DNA of 49,473 nucleotides from contig FIZK01000010.1 in NCBI GenBank assembly GCA_900018335.1, positions 1 to 49,473 of the forward strand, written 5' to 3'. The translations under genes were made by a program, and so were the position numbers. Numbering within the stretch: position 1 is the first letter of the stretch; each line of letters starts with the position of its first letter. Under the pieces are notes generated by a model. It worked only from the letters and a program-made list of their open reading frames with translations, had not been told where the DNA came from and searched no databases. The DNA is from an uncultured Clostridia bacterium (GTDB lineage: Bacteria > Bacillota > Limnochordia > Darwinibacteriales > Darwinibacteriaceae). This document shows, piece after piece, positions 1-9,391 of this stretch.

Positions 1-1811
1 ATCCTGCCGCCTTCAACGGTCACATCCAGCACCAGCTCGCCACCGAAACCAGCGGCGCTGCCCCGGTGTACACCGTCTGCCACTTCAATGGCAAAGCCCT
101 CTGCCATCTGCACAGGTTCCCCAGCGGCCTGTTCCAGAGCCTTCTCCACGCCCTTCATAATGGCTGTGCTGGTGACCGTGGCTCCAGAAACAGCGTCCAC
201 CTGCGGCGAGTTAGCGTCCACGATTCGCTTGGGCATGGCCTCAAAGGCTGGATCGGAAATACCCGGCGTATCAGAATGGGCCAGAACATTTACGGCCGCG
301 ATCTTGCCCCCGTCAATTACCACTTCCAGCTCCAATTTGCCGCCAAAGGAATCTACCTCTGCGTAGTAGGTGCCATCGGCGTATTCTCCCACCTCTTCTT
401 GTGGGAAGAAGGTGCGGTTAAACTGATCCACTGCCCTCTGCACCCCAGTAACCAAAGCACGGGAGGAAATGGTGGCGCCTGAGACGCCTTGAACGTCCAC
501 GCCTAGACTAAAGGCGCTGTCTTTGTCCAGCCCTGTAAACTGCTCCAAGAAGGCAGGTCTGGTGACCAGCTCCCCAAGGCCCGGATCCTCGCCATGCTCC
601 AGGATGCGGATGGTGTGAATCCGGTGCTCTGCATCCAGCACCACGAAGAAACGGATGGGACCGTTAAACCCGCCCTGTTCCGCCACGAAAGCGGTCTGGG
701 CAGGATTACCTTCCTCGTCCCGAACGAGGTAATAGCGGGTTCCGTTCTCTTCGACGACCTCATACTCCTCAGACCCCAGAAGTTCACCAACCGGCAGGTA
801 ATGGCCGTAACTAAACACGGGCTCAACCTGAGGCTCCGGCCCATCCAATAGCACAAACAGAGCCGCAAAAACGACTACCGCGGCGGTCGTGACGGCAACA
901 CCCTTCTTCCAGCTCTCCTGGCTCACAGAAAGGCCGAAAATGCGGGGTATGGTCAAAGATTCTATGGCCGGGGAAAGGGCGTTCATGGTCAGAACGGCGA
1001 AGGTTACCCCTTCGGGCAGCGATGTAAACTGCCTGATCACCATGGTCAAAACGCCGCAGCCAATGCCAAAGATCAGCTGCCCCAAGGGAGTCACCGGTGA
1101 AGTGACCATGTCTGTAGCCATGAACACGGCAGCAAACAGCAAGCCCCCTGCGGAAATGGTGTACCAGGGATCCAAACCCCACAGCAGGGCGAGCACAAAG
1201 GCACTGCCCACATAGCCCAAGGGGTTGCGCCAGTTAATGTGGCCCTTGAAAAGCAGGTAGGCGGCCCCCAGCAGGATGGCAATGACCGAGGTCTCCCCGA
1301 TACTGCCGCCCACATTCCCCCAAACCAAGGGCCAGGAGAAACTGCGGGTGCTTAAGAGGGGAGTAGCCGCGGTTACAGCCTCAAAGGGTGCTGCAAATTT
1401 GACTAATTGAGAGGTAAAGGCCAGCAGCAAAATGGCCCGGGCACCCAAGGCGGGGTTAAAGATGTTGTGGCCCAAGCCACCAAAGGCCAGCTTAACCAAG
1501 GCAATGGCCAGAACTGAACCCACAACGGGTATCCACCAACTCACAGTGGAAGGCAGGATCAAACCCACCAGCAGGCCAGTTACCGCCGCGCTGCCATCGC
1601 CGAAGATCCCCTTCGGTGTCAAAGGCGCCCGCAGGAGGATGGCCTCGGTCAAGACTGCACTGAGCGTGCTGAGTACCAGTACCTTAAGGGCAGCCGGACC
1701 GAAGAAGATCAAGCCAGCTATGGTCGCAGGCGTCAAGGCGATCAGCACATCGATCATGATCTGCTTAATTGTTAAGGGACTACGGAGAAACGGACCCGTC
1801 TTGATCTGCAT
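1..1811 (-). CDS. rnfD/rnfG: RnfD-RnfG fusion: Rnf electron transport complex subunit D with C-terminal FMN-binding (RnfG-like) repeats; runs off the left edge
   Basis: Manual translation from ATG at 1811 (MQIKTGPFLRSPLTIKQIMIDVLIALTPATIAGL...) is open to position 1 with no stop. RnfD/NqrB motifs (GDGSAAVTGLLVGL, GLGHNIFNPALGARA, EAVTAATPLL), then a TM segment and FMN_bind motifs VSGATISS and VSGATVTS. Absent from the ORF track because it has no stop inside the window. Confidence 0.88.
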   Translation of the reverse strand, partial: MQIKTGPFLRSPLTIKQIMIDVLIALTPATIAGLIFFGPAALKVLVLSTLSAVLTEAILLRAPLTPKGIFGDGSAAVTGLLVGLILPSTVSWWIPVVGSVLAIALVKLAFGGLGHNIFNPALGARAILLLAFTSQLVKFAAPFEAVTAATPLLSTRSFSWPLVWGNVGGSIGETSVIAILLGAAYLLFKGHINWRNPLGYVGSAFVLALLWGLDPWYTISAGGLLFAAVFMATDMVTSPVTPLGQLIFGIGCGVLTMVIRQFTSLPEGVTFAVLTMNALSPAIESLTIPRIFGLSVSQESWKKGVAVTTAAVVVFAALFVLLDGPEPQVEPVFSYGHYLPVGELLGSEEYEVVEENGTRYYLVRDEEGNPAQTAFVAEQGGFNGPIRFFVVLDAEHRIHTIRILEHGEDPGLGELVTRPAFLEQFTGLDKDSAFSLGVDVQGVSGATISSRALVTGVQRAVDQFNRTFFPQEEVGEYADGTYYAEVDSFGGKLELEVVIDGGKIAAVNVLAHSDTPGISDPAFEAMPKRIVDANSPQVDAVSGATVTSTAIMKGVEKALEQAAGEPVQMAEGFAIEVADGVHRGSAAGFGGELVLDVTVEGGR

Positions 1812-1822
1812 TCACTTCACTC

Positions 1823-3157
1823 CTAGCTCACTTTTTCCTTGGCTTTCTCAGCGGCTAAGCCCGCTTTACCCTGCTTAATCCAAGTCACCAAGGCCCGCTT
1901 AGCAGGACAGACGTACGAACACAGTGAACATTCGATGCAATCCTTCAGATGAAGCCGCTCGGCCTCCCTATACATGCCCTTCTCCGAATACTCTCCGAGC
2001 AGGTTGGGCGTCAAACCCATGGGGCAGGCCCGTACGCAGCGCTCACAGCGAATGCAGGGGAGGTTTTCATCAAAGGCCGCTTCTTCGCGGGTCAAAGCCA
2101 GGACCCCCGAAAGGTTTTTGACCACGGGCCCGGAAAGCTCCTTTATGGGTGGTCCGGTCATTGGACCGCCGCACACCAGTACTTCCGGTTCGCCTAAGAA
2201 ACCTCCGCAGAAGTTGAACAGCTCCTCAATGGGTGTACCCACACGCACCAGCACATTGCGGGGATCCACAACAGCGCCGCCGCTCACGGTGACCACCCGC
2301 TCATAGGAACTCTTACCCGCACTTAAAGCCTGGTAAACAGCAATGGCTGTATGCACGTTGCTCACCACGCAGCCCACATCATGGGGCAAGCCTACGCTGG
2401 GTACTTCCCTGTTCAGGATGGCCTTGATCAGCTGTTTCTCCGCACCTTGGGGATAGCGCACCTGCAGGACCGCCACGGAAAGCTGATCATAGTCGGCAAT
2501 TGCCGCCTGCACCTGGGAGATGGCGTCGGGTTTGTTGGCCTCAATGCCTATGACCCCCTTGGCAGCTCCGACGGCCTTAATCATGGCCAAAAGGCCCTGC
2601 ACCATCTCGTCGGCCCGTTCGGCCATGAGGCGGTGGTCGCAGGTCAAGTAAGGTTCACACTCCGCCCCGTTGATCAAGATGGTGTCCACGGGCTTAGGCG
2701 GGTTCAGCTTGACATGGGTGGGAAAGCCTGCACCTCCCATGCCCACGATTCCAGCATCTCTTACCGCCTGGCGGATGGTACTAGCCGACAACTTCCTGAT
2801 GTCGGCATGCTTCTCGGCACTGGCCGGCTCGTCACGGCCATCATTTTTGATCACCACACACAGCGTTTTAGCACCGCTGGTCAAAGGTCTCTCTTCAATG
2901 GCCAGCACTTGCCCTGAAACACTGGAGTGCACAGGAGCGGAGATGAACTGCTTGGACTGGCCAATCAGCTGTCCCATCTTCACTTTGTCCCCCACAGCCA
3001 CAACTGGCTCACAGGGAGCACCTATATGCTGCTGCAGGGGGATGACAGCGATGGCAGGCGCCGGCATGACCACAATGGGCTTGTTGTCCGTGGCCGACTT
3101 GCGGTGCGGTATATCTCCCCCTCCACGGGGAAATGTTCTTTGCATCAAGTAGCTCAC
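1823..3157 (-). CDS. rnfC: Rnf electron transport complex subunit C
   Basis: GGAGFPTHVKL, INGAECEPYLTCDHRLM and two 4Fe-4S motifs (CIRCERCVRACP, CIECSLCSYVCP). GTG at 3157 or ATG at 3145 are alternative starts. Confidence 0.95.
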   Translation of the reverse strand: MSYLMQRTFPRGGGDIPHRKSATDNKPIVVMPAPAIAVIPLQQHIGAPCEPVVAVGDKVKMGQLIGQSKQFISAPVHSSVSGQVLAIEERPLTSGAKTLCVVIKNDGRDEPASAEKHADIRKLSASTIRQAVRDAGIVGMGGAGFPTHVKLNPPKPVDTILINGAECEPYLTCDHRLMAERADEMVQGLLAMIKAVGAAKGVIGIEANKPDAISQVQAAIADYDQLSVAVLQVRYPQGAEKQLIKAILNREVPSVGLPHDVGCVVSNVHTAIAVYQALSAGKSSYERVVTVSGGAVVDPRNVLVRVGTPIEELFNFCGGFLGEPEVLVCGGPMTGPPIKELSGPVVKNLSGVLALTREEAAFDENLPCIRCERCVRACPMGLTPNLLGEYSEKGMYREAERLHLKDCIECSLCSYVCPAKRALVTWIKQGKAGLAAEKAKEKVS

Positions 3158-3317
3158 CCTTTCAGATCGGACTGCGAGAAAGTCATCACGAGTACATCGG
3201 AATATATTCCACTATCCGCTATGGAATCCTGCATGGACAACAAGGGTCTTCCAAAACCTATCAGGTCTAAAACCAAACCGCCGAGGAGATGCTACAAGCA
3301 GAAAGGGAGGAATAGCA

Positions 3318-3587
3318 ATGGCCCAAGGTGCAAACACCAACACCAGTAAGCTGAAGACGACCCCGCAGGTTTTCCAAGCTTTAAATCAGTTCAAATACGA
3401 AGTGGCCAGCGAGTTGGGGATCAATCCAGAATACAAGACTGGCTATTGGGGCAACATCACTTCGCGGGAATGCGGTGCCGTGGGCGGCCATATGGTAAGG
3501 CGCATGATCGCCCTGGCGGAACAGGAACTACTCAGAGGGCAGTTCCCCACCTCCCGCCAAAACCCAACCACATTTAGAAGCCCGTAA
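3318..3587 (+). CDS. alpha/beta-type small acid-soluble spore protein
   Basis: FKYEVASELGI...GYWGNITSRECGAVGGHMVRRMIALAEQ matches the alpha/beta SASP signature; RBS-like gaaagggagg upstream of the ATG. Confidence 0.95.
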   Translation: MAQGANTNTSKLKTTPQVFQALNQFKYEVASELGINPEYKTGYWGNITSRECGAVGGHMVRRMIALAEQELLRGQFPTSRQNPTTFRSP

Positions 3588-3593
3588 ACCAAA

Positions 3594-3616
3594 AGAAGCA
3601 CCCACGCGGTGCTTCT
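3594..3616. terminator. bidirectional intrinsic terminator between the SASP and methyltransferase genes
   Basis: AGAAGCACC-cacgc-GGTGCTTCT 9-bp stem; U-tract (TTTT) on the minus side. Confidence 0.75.
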
Positions 3617-3635
3617 TCCATTCTTATCTCCTGCC

Positions 3636-4388
3636 TCATACCTGCCTTCTGACCACAAACTGCCAGCGCTCACCTTCAGTACTCGCTGGACTGGTGGTGA
3701 GGAAATCATAGCAGCCCAAAAGTTCAAAACCGTGGTCCGCACACAGCTGCTCAATCTGCTCAGGCAGCCATATTCGCTGCTGATGCCGCTCGCGAACCCG
3801 TTTGTACAATCCCTCCGCGGTCCGCACAAAAAAGGTCAAATCCATTGTACAGATGCCCTTTTCCGCATCATAGGAGTTGTCCCAAAAATAGGCAAAGTCG
3901 TCCTGGAGATCTGCGTAACAGTTATTGCCGTACACTTCCTCCACTTTCGAAAGGGAGTTAAGGTCAAAGAGCCACAGCCCGCCGGGGGTCAGAAGCCGGA
4001 ATACGGTCTCAAACGCCCGCTCCAGATCGCTTTCTGAGGTCAAATAGTTCAAAACATCGCAGCCGCTGATGGCGGTATCAAAGGCGGCGCCAGGTAGGCG
4101 GCAATCCCTGAGATCAGCCACGTAGAAAGGTATCTCCAGGCCCAGACCTGCAGCTTTCCCGCGCGCTTCAGCGATCATGGCCCACGATAAATCAACACCC
4201 GTAAGCCGCCAGCCCTGCTGGGCCAGGGGTATGGTTAGATTACCGGTGCCGCAGCCTAGATCGATTACGGAATGGGGTGTATGGTGATGGAAGCGGCATA
4301 ATTCCAGAAGATAATCCACCCACTCACCGTAGTCCACTTCCATACAGAGGTCATAGAACCTCGCCAGAATAGAATACGCTTCACGCAT
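3636..4388 (-). CDS. class I SAM-dependent methyltransferase
   Basis: VIDLGCGTGNLTIPLAQQGWRLTGVDLSWAMIAEARGKA; start MREAYSILARFYD at 4388 overlaps the rsfS stop. Confidence 0.88.
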   Translation of the reverse strand: MREAYSILARFYDLCMEVDYGEWVDYLLELCRFHHHTPHSVIDLGCGTGNLTIPLAQQGWRLTGVDLSWAMIAEARGKAAGLGLEIPFYVADLRDCRLPGAAFDTAISGCDVLNYLTSESDLERAFETVFRLLTPGGLWLFDLNSLSKVEEVYGNNCYADLQDDFAYFWDNSYDAEKGICTMDLTFFVRTAEGLYKRVRERHQQRIWLPEQIEQLCADHGFELLGCYDFLTTSPASTEGERWQFVVRRQV

Positions 4389-4734
4389 GCCAGGCCACAG
4401 GCTGGGCGTCAGCCCACAGCCTTTCCAAATCGTAATAGTGACGGTCCTCTTCCAAGAAGACATGGACAATCACTGCACCGTAGTCCAGGAGGATCCAGCT
4501 GTTCCCCGGGCCGCCTTCCTGACGCAGCAGCTCGACGCCCTCCTTGTGCAGCGCGTCGTTTACCGCATCCACAATAACCCGGACCTGAACCTGCGTTTGG
4601 GCACTGCAGATCACAAAAAACTCAGCCTCCACCATCACCTCAGGCATCTTCAGTACCTGCACGTTGTCGGCCTTTTTGCTGTCTGCAGCGCGAGCAGCCA
4701 CCTGGGCTATCCTTACGGCGCTGGGTTGGGTCAA
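4381..4734 (-). CDS. rsfS: ribosome silencing factor RsfS
   Basis: DNVQVLKMPEV...FFVICSAQTQVQVRVIVDAV...WILLDYGAVIVHVFLEEDRHYYDLERLWADA. Confidence 0.95.
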   Translation of the reverse strand: MTQPSAVRIAQVAARAADSKKADNVQVLKMPEVMVEAEFFVICSAQTQVQVRVIVDAVNDALHKEGVELLRQEGGPGNSWILLDYGAVIVHVFLEEDRHYYDLERLWADAQPVAWHA

Positions 4735-5987
4735 ATCCCCACACTCCTTTCCGTATTCAGAGTAAAGTCTTTCCCGATAATAACCGTCACTTCCGAACCT
4801 GCCCCCTCCGCTTCCTGAACGGAAGCACCCAAAAACTCGGCTAAAGGCTTAACCCGCGCCGCGTTCTTAGGGGCGGTCACAACCAAAGTTGAAGCATGAT
4901 CAAAGTGTTCCGCGTTGCCCGTGGAAACCACTGTGTATCCATATTCCCTCAACAGATCACTCACCTGTCCGGCAATACCTGCACGCCCGTTGCCGTTGAG
5001 CACAACCAGCTGCAGAGGCTCAGGCTTGCCCAGGACAACGGTGTCGATAACTTGCCCCGCCTTTTGATCATTGACGATCCAGTACCAGGCATCGTTGATT
5101 ACCTGGCTGTTGCCTGGCAGAACCGCGGTCTGCATGCGGTCCGGGGAGAACTTCCCTGCGGACACAGCCAGGGAAAGCACCATTTCCCAGGGAAGATTGG
5201 TATCCACAATCTTAAAGACTTGGGCCACTAACTGGGGCAGCTTAACCAGACCAGCCGGACTCAAAAGCTTTGAGGCCAGGGCTTGCACAAAGCGCCGCTG
5301 CCGCTCCACCCGCCCGTCGTACTTCTCGCCAAAGGGGTCTACCAACGAGACGTCCCCTAGGCCATCGCGGTAGCGAACGTACTGGAGAGCCTTGGCTCCG
5401 TCCAAAACCTGGGTGCCGGGGAACAGATCAATCTCCAGCCCCTGCGCCTTGTCCACATAATGCATACGCCTCTCCACCGTAATCTCCACTCCGCCCAGGA
5501 TATCCACCAGCTCCTGGAAGCCCTGGAAGTCAGTGTGCACATAGTAGCGCACGGGCACACGCACCAGCTGTGAGACAGCCTCCATAACCAACTTCGTACC
5601 GCCGTGGGCATAAAGGGCGTTGATCCGATCCCAGCGCTGCCGGGACGGCGACCATACCCTGGTGTCCCTGGGAATGGACAAAACCCCCACATCACCAGAT
5701 TCGGTATCTATGGATAGGAGCATGATCGTATCCGCTCTGGTGCTGGCCTCCACAATGTCATCGGTACCCAAAAACAGCACCATGAGACGGCTCTCATCAA
5801 CCCCATCAGCCTGGGTTACCGCTACTTGGCGGTAGTAGGTGAAGCGGGCTGTCAAAACCATGATAATGATGCCAACTGCAAAGAACACGGAATAAAAGAT
5901 GATCTGCCTGCGGCGGTACCGCCGTTTCAAGGCGCGTCGCTCCTCCAGCTCTGCTCTGCGCCTGAGGACTTCTTCTTCTGAAAGCAT
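4731..5987 (-). CDS. LytR-CpsA-Psr (LCP) family protein with LytR_C domain
   Basis: N-terminal TM, RADTIMLLSIDTESGDVGVLSIPRDTRV, ALQYVRYRDG, RVERQRRFVQAL; C-terminal VVLNGNGRAGIAGQVSDLLREYGY. Confidence 0.93.
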   Translation of the reverse strand: MLSEEEVLRRRAELEERRALKRRYRRRQIIFYSVFFAVGIIIMVLTARFTYYRQVAVTQADGVDESRLMVLFLGTDDIVEASTRADTIMLLSIDTESGDVGVLSIPRDTRVWSPSRQRWDRINALYAHGGTKLVMEAVSQLVRVPVRYYVHTDFQGFQELVDILGGVEITVERRMHYVDKAQGLEIDLFPGTQVLDGAKALQYVRYRDGLGDVSLVDPFGEKYDGRVERQRRFVQALASKLLSPAGLVKLPQLVAQVFKIVDTNLPWEMVLSLAVSAGKFSPDRMQTAVLPGNSQVINDAWYWIVNDQKAGQVIDTVVLGKPEPLQLVVLNGNGRAGIAGQVSDLLREYGYTVVSTGNAEHFDHASTLVVTAPKNAARVKPLAEFLGASVQEAEGAGSEVTVIIGKDFTLNTERSVGI

Positions 5988-6009
5988 GGTTTCCCCCCTC
6001 CCATCTAGA

Positions 6010-6663
6010 CTAATTCGCAGCGCCGCTCCGGCTTGGGGGTAGCGCCTGGTTATATAACCGCTGCCTGCGAATATAATGCTCCACCGGTTCTGGTACCAAG
6101 TAGCGGATGGAACAGCCCTCCCTCACCCTCTGCCGAATCTCGGTTGAAGAAATGGCCATGGCCGGGACCTGCAGCATATGAAAACGCTCTTGGTGCCGCG
6201 CCACCCACTGCCGCGTGGACTCGGGGAGGTCTTCCAGGGAAAAACCCGGGCGCGTGGCCGCCACGAAATGGGCGAGGGCCAGGCACTCATCGGAGTCCTT
6301 CCAGCTGGCGATGTCAAAAATGGCGTCGGCTCCAGTAATGAAAAACAACTCCGTTTCAGGACCCAGCTGCTCCCGGAGAGCACGCAGTGTATCGATGGTG
6401 TAACTGATCCCGCCCCGATCGATCTCCAACCTCGATACCTCGAAATAGGGGTTGGTCAAAGTGGCCAGCACGGTCATCATGTACCGATGCTCGGCGTCGC
6501 TGACCTGGGCGTCCCTCTTGTGCGGCGGCCTGCCTGAGGGCAGAAACAAGACCTGGTCCAGCCCAAAGGTGTACCTTGCCCCCTCCGCTGTGACCAAATG
6601 TCCGTAGTGGATGGGATCAAAGGTGCCGCCCATGATCCCCAGCCTCTTCGACTTGCCTGTCAT
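6010..6663 (-). CDS. nadD: nicotinate-nucleotide adenylyltransferase
   Basis: LGIMGGTFDPIHYGHLVTAEGA, LPSGRPPHK, FFITGADAI, ISSTEIRQRVREG. Confidence 0.96.
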   Translation of the reverse strand: MTGKSKRLGIMGGTFDPIHYGHLVTAEGARYTFGLDQVLFLPSGRPPHKRDAQVSDAEHRYMMTVLATLTNPYFEVSRLEIDRGGISYTIDTLRALREQLGPETELFFITGADAIFDIASWKDSDECLALAHFVAATRPGFSLEDLPESTRQWVARHQERFHMLQVPAMAISSTEIRQRVREGCSIRYLVPEPVEHYIRRQRLYNQALPPSRSGAAN

Positions 6664-6677
6664 CTCCTTAGGCTCCT

Positions 6678-6965
6678 TTAGGGCAGTTCAATTTGCGGCT
6701 CTTCGGCAGGGCGGTACAGCAACATAATCCTGCCGATCTTCTGCACCACATGGGCATCCAGGGCCGCGGCGATCTCCTCCGCCAGGTCGCCTGGATCTTC
6801 CAAACAGCTCTTCAGGACCCTGACTTTAATCAGCTCCCTGGCCTCCAAGACGGCATCGAGCTGATTGAGGAACTCCTCCGACAACCCACCCTTGCCAATT
6901 TGAAAAACCGGTTCTAGTTCATTGCCCAGGCTGCGCAAATACGCCCTCTGCTTACTGGTCAGCAT
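6678..6965 (-). CDS. yhbY: YhbY/CRS1 family ribosome assembly RNA-binding protein
   Basis: LTSKQRAYLRSLGNELEPVFQIGKGGLSEEFLNQLDAVLEARELIKVRVLKS. Confidence 0.94.
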   Translation of the reverse strand: MLTSKQRAYLRSLGNELEPVFQIGKGGLSEEFLNQLDAVLEARELIKVRVLKSCLEDPGDLAEEIAAALDAHVVQKIGRIMLLYRPAEEPQIELP

Positions 6966-6974
6966 AGCAAACCC

Positions 6975-8258
6975 TCATTCCATATATTCAAACTCTAATT
7001 CTCCAACCCTAACGGTTGCTCCTTCTGGTACGCCCATTTCCTCCAGCGTTTCATACAAGCCAATTTTTGCAAACAGGTTCTGCAAATAGCGGACTGCCTC
7101 CCGGTTGTTCAGGTCCAGCCTGCGCATGAGCCGCTCCAGGCCTGCTCCTTCCACCACGTATTCGCCATCAACCTCGGTAACCGTGAACTCCTCCAGGGGG
7201 GCCGGCTCTTCTGTGGGCAGCACCAGCTCCTGCACAGGTTCAGCAGCAGGCTCCGCCTTTTTCAGCTCGCGTATTATCTGCCCAACGCGGCGCATCAGGG
7301 CTTCCGTACCCTGGCCAGTGGCGGCGGAGATCACGAAAAACTCCTGTCCTTGGCTGGCCGCCAGTTCCTCCAGCCGCGGCAGGTTCGCCTGGGCTGCAGG
7401 CAGGTCCGCCTTGTTGGCCACAACGATCTGGGGACGCTCCGCCAACTCCGCACTGTACATGCTCAGCTCAGCGTTGATTCTGTGGTAATCGTCTACCGGA
7501 TCCCTGCCTTCCACCCCCGCGGCATCCACCACGTGCAGCAACAGGCGCGTTCTCTCCACATGCCGCAAAAACTCCATACCCAAGCCCACACCTGCATGGG
7601 CACCCTCAATGAGGCCGGGGATATCGGCGAGCACAAACGAACTGCCTTCACCCAAGGCCACAACACCCAGGTTGGGCTTAAGGGTGGTAAAGGGGTAGTT
7701 GGCGATCTTGGGGCGGGCTGCCGAAACCACGGACAGCAGAGTGGACTTGCCCGCATTGGGGTAACCCACCAACCCCACATCGGCCAAGAGCTTCAGTTCC
7801 AACTTAACCCAGAGCCCCCGCCCTGGCTCGCCCCGTTCCGCAAAGGCCGGGGCCTGCCTTGTGGGGGTGGTAAAACGAGCGTTACCCCGTCCACCCCGCC
7901 CACCGGGCAGCACCAAGACCCGCGCTCCGGGTACGGTGAGATCTAAAAGCACCTCGCCGGTTTCGTCATCCTTAACTATGGTACCGGGAGGAACCCTGAT
8001 TTCCAGATCTTCCCCATCTTTTCCCGCCATGTTCTTCGATTTCCCCGGTTCACCCGAGGGCGCGACAAACTTGCGGCGGTAGCGGAAGTCCATGAGGGTG
8101 GACAGACCTTCGTCCACCACGAAGTAGATGCTCCCTCCCCGGCCGCCATCGCCACCCGCGGGGCCCCCTGCAGGAACATATTTCTCTCGCCGAAAACGGA
8201 CAACTCCATCGCCGCCGTCACCGGCTTTTAGATAAATGCGGGCCCGATCGATAAACAT
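6975..8258 (-). CDS. obgE: GTPase Obg
   Basis: MFIDRARIYLKAGDGGDGVVRFRREKYVPAGGPAGGDGGRGG; Walker A GYPNAGKSTLL; Obg C-terminal domain. Confidence 0.97.
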   Translation of the reverse strand: MFIDRARIYLKAGDGGDGVVRFRREKYVPAGGPAGGDGGRGGSIYFVVDEGLSTLMDFRYRRKFVAPSGEPGKSKNMAGKDGEDLEIRVPPGTIVKDDETGEVLLDLTVPGARVLVLPGGRGGRGNARFTTPTRQAPAFAERGEPGRGLWVKLELKLLADVGLVGYPNAGKSTLLSVVSAARPKIANYPFTTLKPNLGVVALGEGSSFVLADIPGLIEGAHAGVGLGMEFLRHVERTRLLLHVVDAAGVEGRDPVDDYHRINAELSMYSAELAERPQIVVANKADLPAAQANLPRLEELAASQGQEFFVISAATGQGTEALMRRVGQIIRELKKAEPAAEPVQELVLPTEEPAPLEEFTVTEVDGEYVVEGAGLERLMRRLDLNNREAVRYLQNLFAKIGLYETLEEMGVPEGATVRVGELEFEYME

Positions 8259-8277
8259 AACTTGTCCCTCCCGAAAA

Positions 8278-8312
8278 AAATCCCCTTTGCACCGAAGCAC
8301 AAAAGGGATTTC
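8278..8312 (-). terminator. intrinsic terminator downstream of rpmA
   Basis: On minus strand AAATCCCTTTTGTGCTTCGGTGCAAAGGGGATTTTTTTC: long stem followed by a U-tract. Confidence 0.75.
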
Positions 8313-8314
8313 TC

Positions 8315-8602
8315 CTACGCAAGTGCGGCATCACATACAACGCTAACCGCTTTTCCGTTCTTTCCTCTGCGTTCGAAGGAAACGTAGCCATCCACCTTAG
8401 CATACAGGGTATCATCCTTGCCCAGGCCCACGTTGATACCGGGTTTTACCCTTGTTCCACGCTGCCGGACGATGATGCTTCCTGCCGTTACAAACTGTCC
8501 ATCATGGCTTTTCACGCCTAGGCGCTTCGCTGCCGAATCTCGGCCGTTTTTCGTGCTTCCGCCGCCCTTCTTGGAGGCGAAAAGCTGAAGATTCATCCTC
8601 AC
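8315..8602 (-). CDS. rpmA: 50S ribosomal protein L27 with cleavable N-terminal extension
   Basis: [29 protein letters not shown]...ATG at 8596 or GTG at 8602; the MNLQLFA leader is the known Prp-cleaved form. Confidence 0.97.
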   Translation of the reverse strand: MRMNLQLFASKKGGGSTKNGRDSAAKRLGVKSHDGQFVTAGSIIVRQRGTRVKPGINVGLGKDDTLYAKVDGYVSFERRGKNGKAVSVVCDAALA

Positions 8603-8936
8603 GGTATGGCACCTCCTTCACACGTACATATCGCTTGTATTCCTTCTCCGTGGCTCTGAGCCCTGCATGCAGAACTTCTAGAATGAGCTGAGCCCGCTGC
8701 CAATCCTGGCCAGCCAGCCCGCTGGGGAGCAGGCAGTCCAAAGACCCTTCCTTCTCCTCCACGCTCACCTGGCACTCCAAGCCCACAACTTCCGTGAGCC
8801 CCAGCACAGCGGTCTGCGTCAGGGCTGAGACGGCGGCACAGACAATATCCTCGCCGGGGTCTGCAAATCCGGCATGCCCCCGGGCACGGAAGCCGTGCCA
8901 GCCTTGGTTTGACTTCACAAACTCAACGATGATCAT
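8502..8936 (-). CDS. prp: ribosomal-processing cysteine protease Prp
   Basis: [28 protein letters not shown] (His/Cys motif) between rplU and rpmA; the ORF reads on into rpmA. Confidence 0.93.
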   Translation of the reverse strand: MIIVEFVKSNQGWHGFRARGHAGFADPGEDIVCAAVSALTQTAVLGLTEVVGLECQVSVEEKEGSLDCLLPSGLAGQDWQRAQLILEVLHAGLRATEKEYKRYVRVKEVPYREDESSAFRLQEGRRKHEKRPRFGSEAPRREKP

Positions 8937-8941
8937 GGCCC

Positions 8942-9253
8942 TTAAGCGGAAATGGATTCAATGACCAGCTTGGTGTAGGGCTGACGATGACCTTGCTTCT
9001 TCTTGTAGTTCTTCTTAGGCTTGTACTTGAAAACAATGATCTTCTTCTGTTTTCCCTGCTTCACAGCCTTGGCCACCACTTTAGCACCCTCAACGTAGGG
9101 CTTGCCCACCTGGATCTTGCCATCCTGGCTCACCAACAGCACTCGGTCGAAAACCACTTCGTCGCCTTCGTTCACATCGAGTTTCTCAACGAAAATGGTA
9201 TCGCCTGTGGACACACGGTATTGCTTACCACCGGTTTCGATGACGGCGTACAT
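8942..9253 (-). CDS. rplU: 50S ribosomal protein L21
   Basis: [25 protein letters not shown]...[22 protein letters not shown]. Confidence 0.98.
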   Translation of the reverse strand: MYAVIETGGKQYRVSTGDTIFVEKLDVNEGDEVVFDRVLLVSQDGKIQVGKPYVEGAKVVAKAVKQGKQKKIIVFKYKPKKNYKKKQGHRQPYTKLVIESISA

Positions 9254-9391
9254 CTAGTCCACCTCCTTATCCAGACTCGCCATTGAGGTACCCCATGGGG
9301 ATTTATCACCTTTTCTGAGCGGTTTCGGTGCCCGATCATTAAGGGACCAGCGCACCTACATGACACATTCTAACACCAACGTTCGTCCCTG

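Noticed and set aside
503-1315. Minus-strand track ORFs 503..868, 823..1182 and 1091..1315
   Set aside because: These are alternative frames inside the RnfD-RnfG fusion; the frame from ATG 1811 gives clear family motifs and is open to the window edge.
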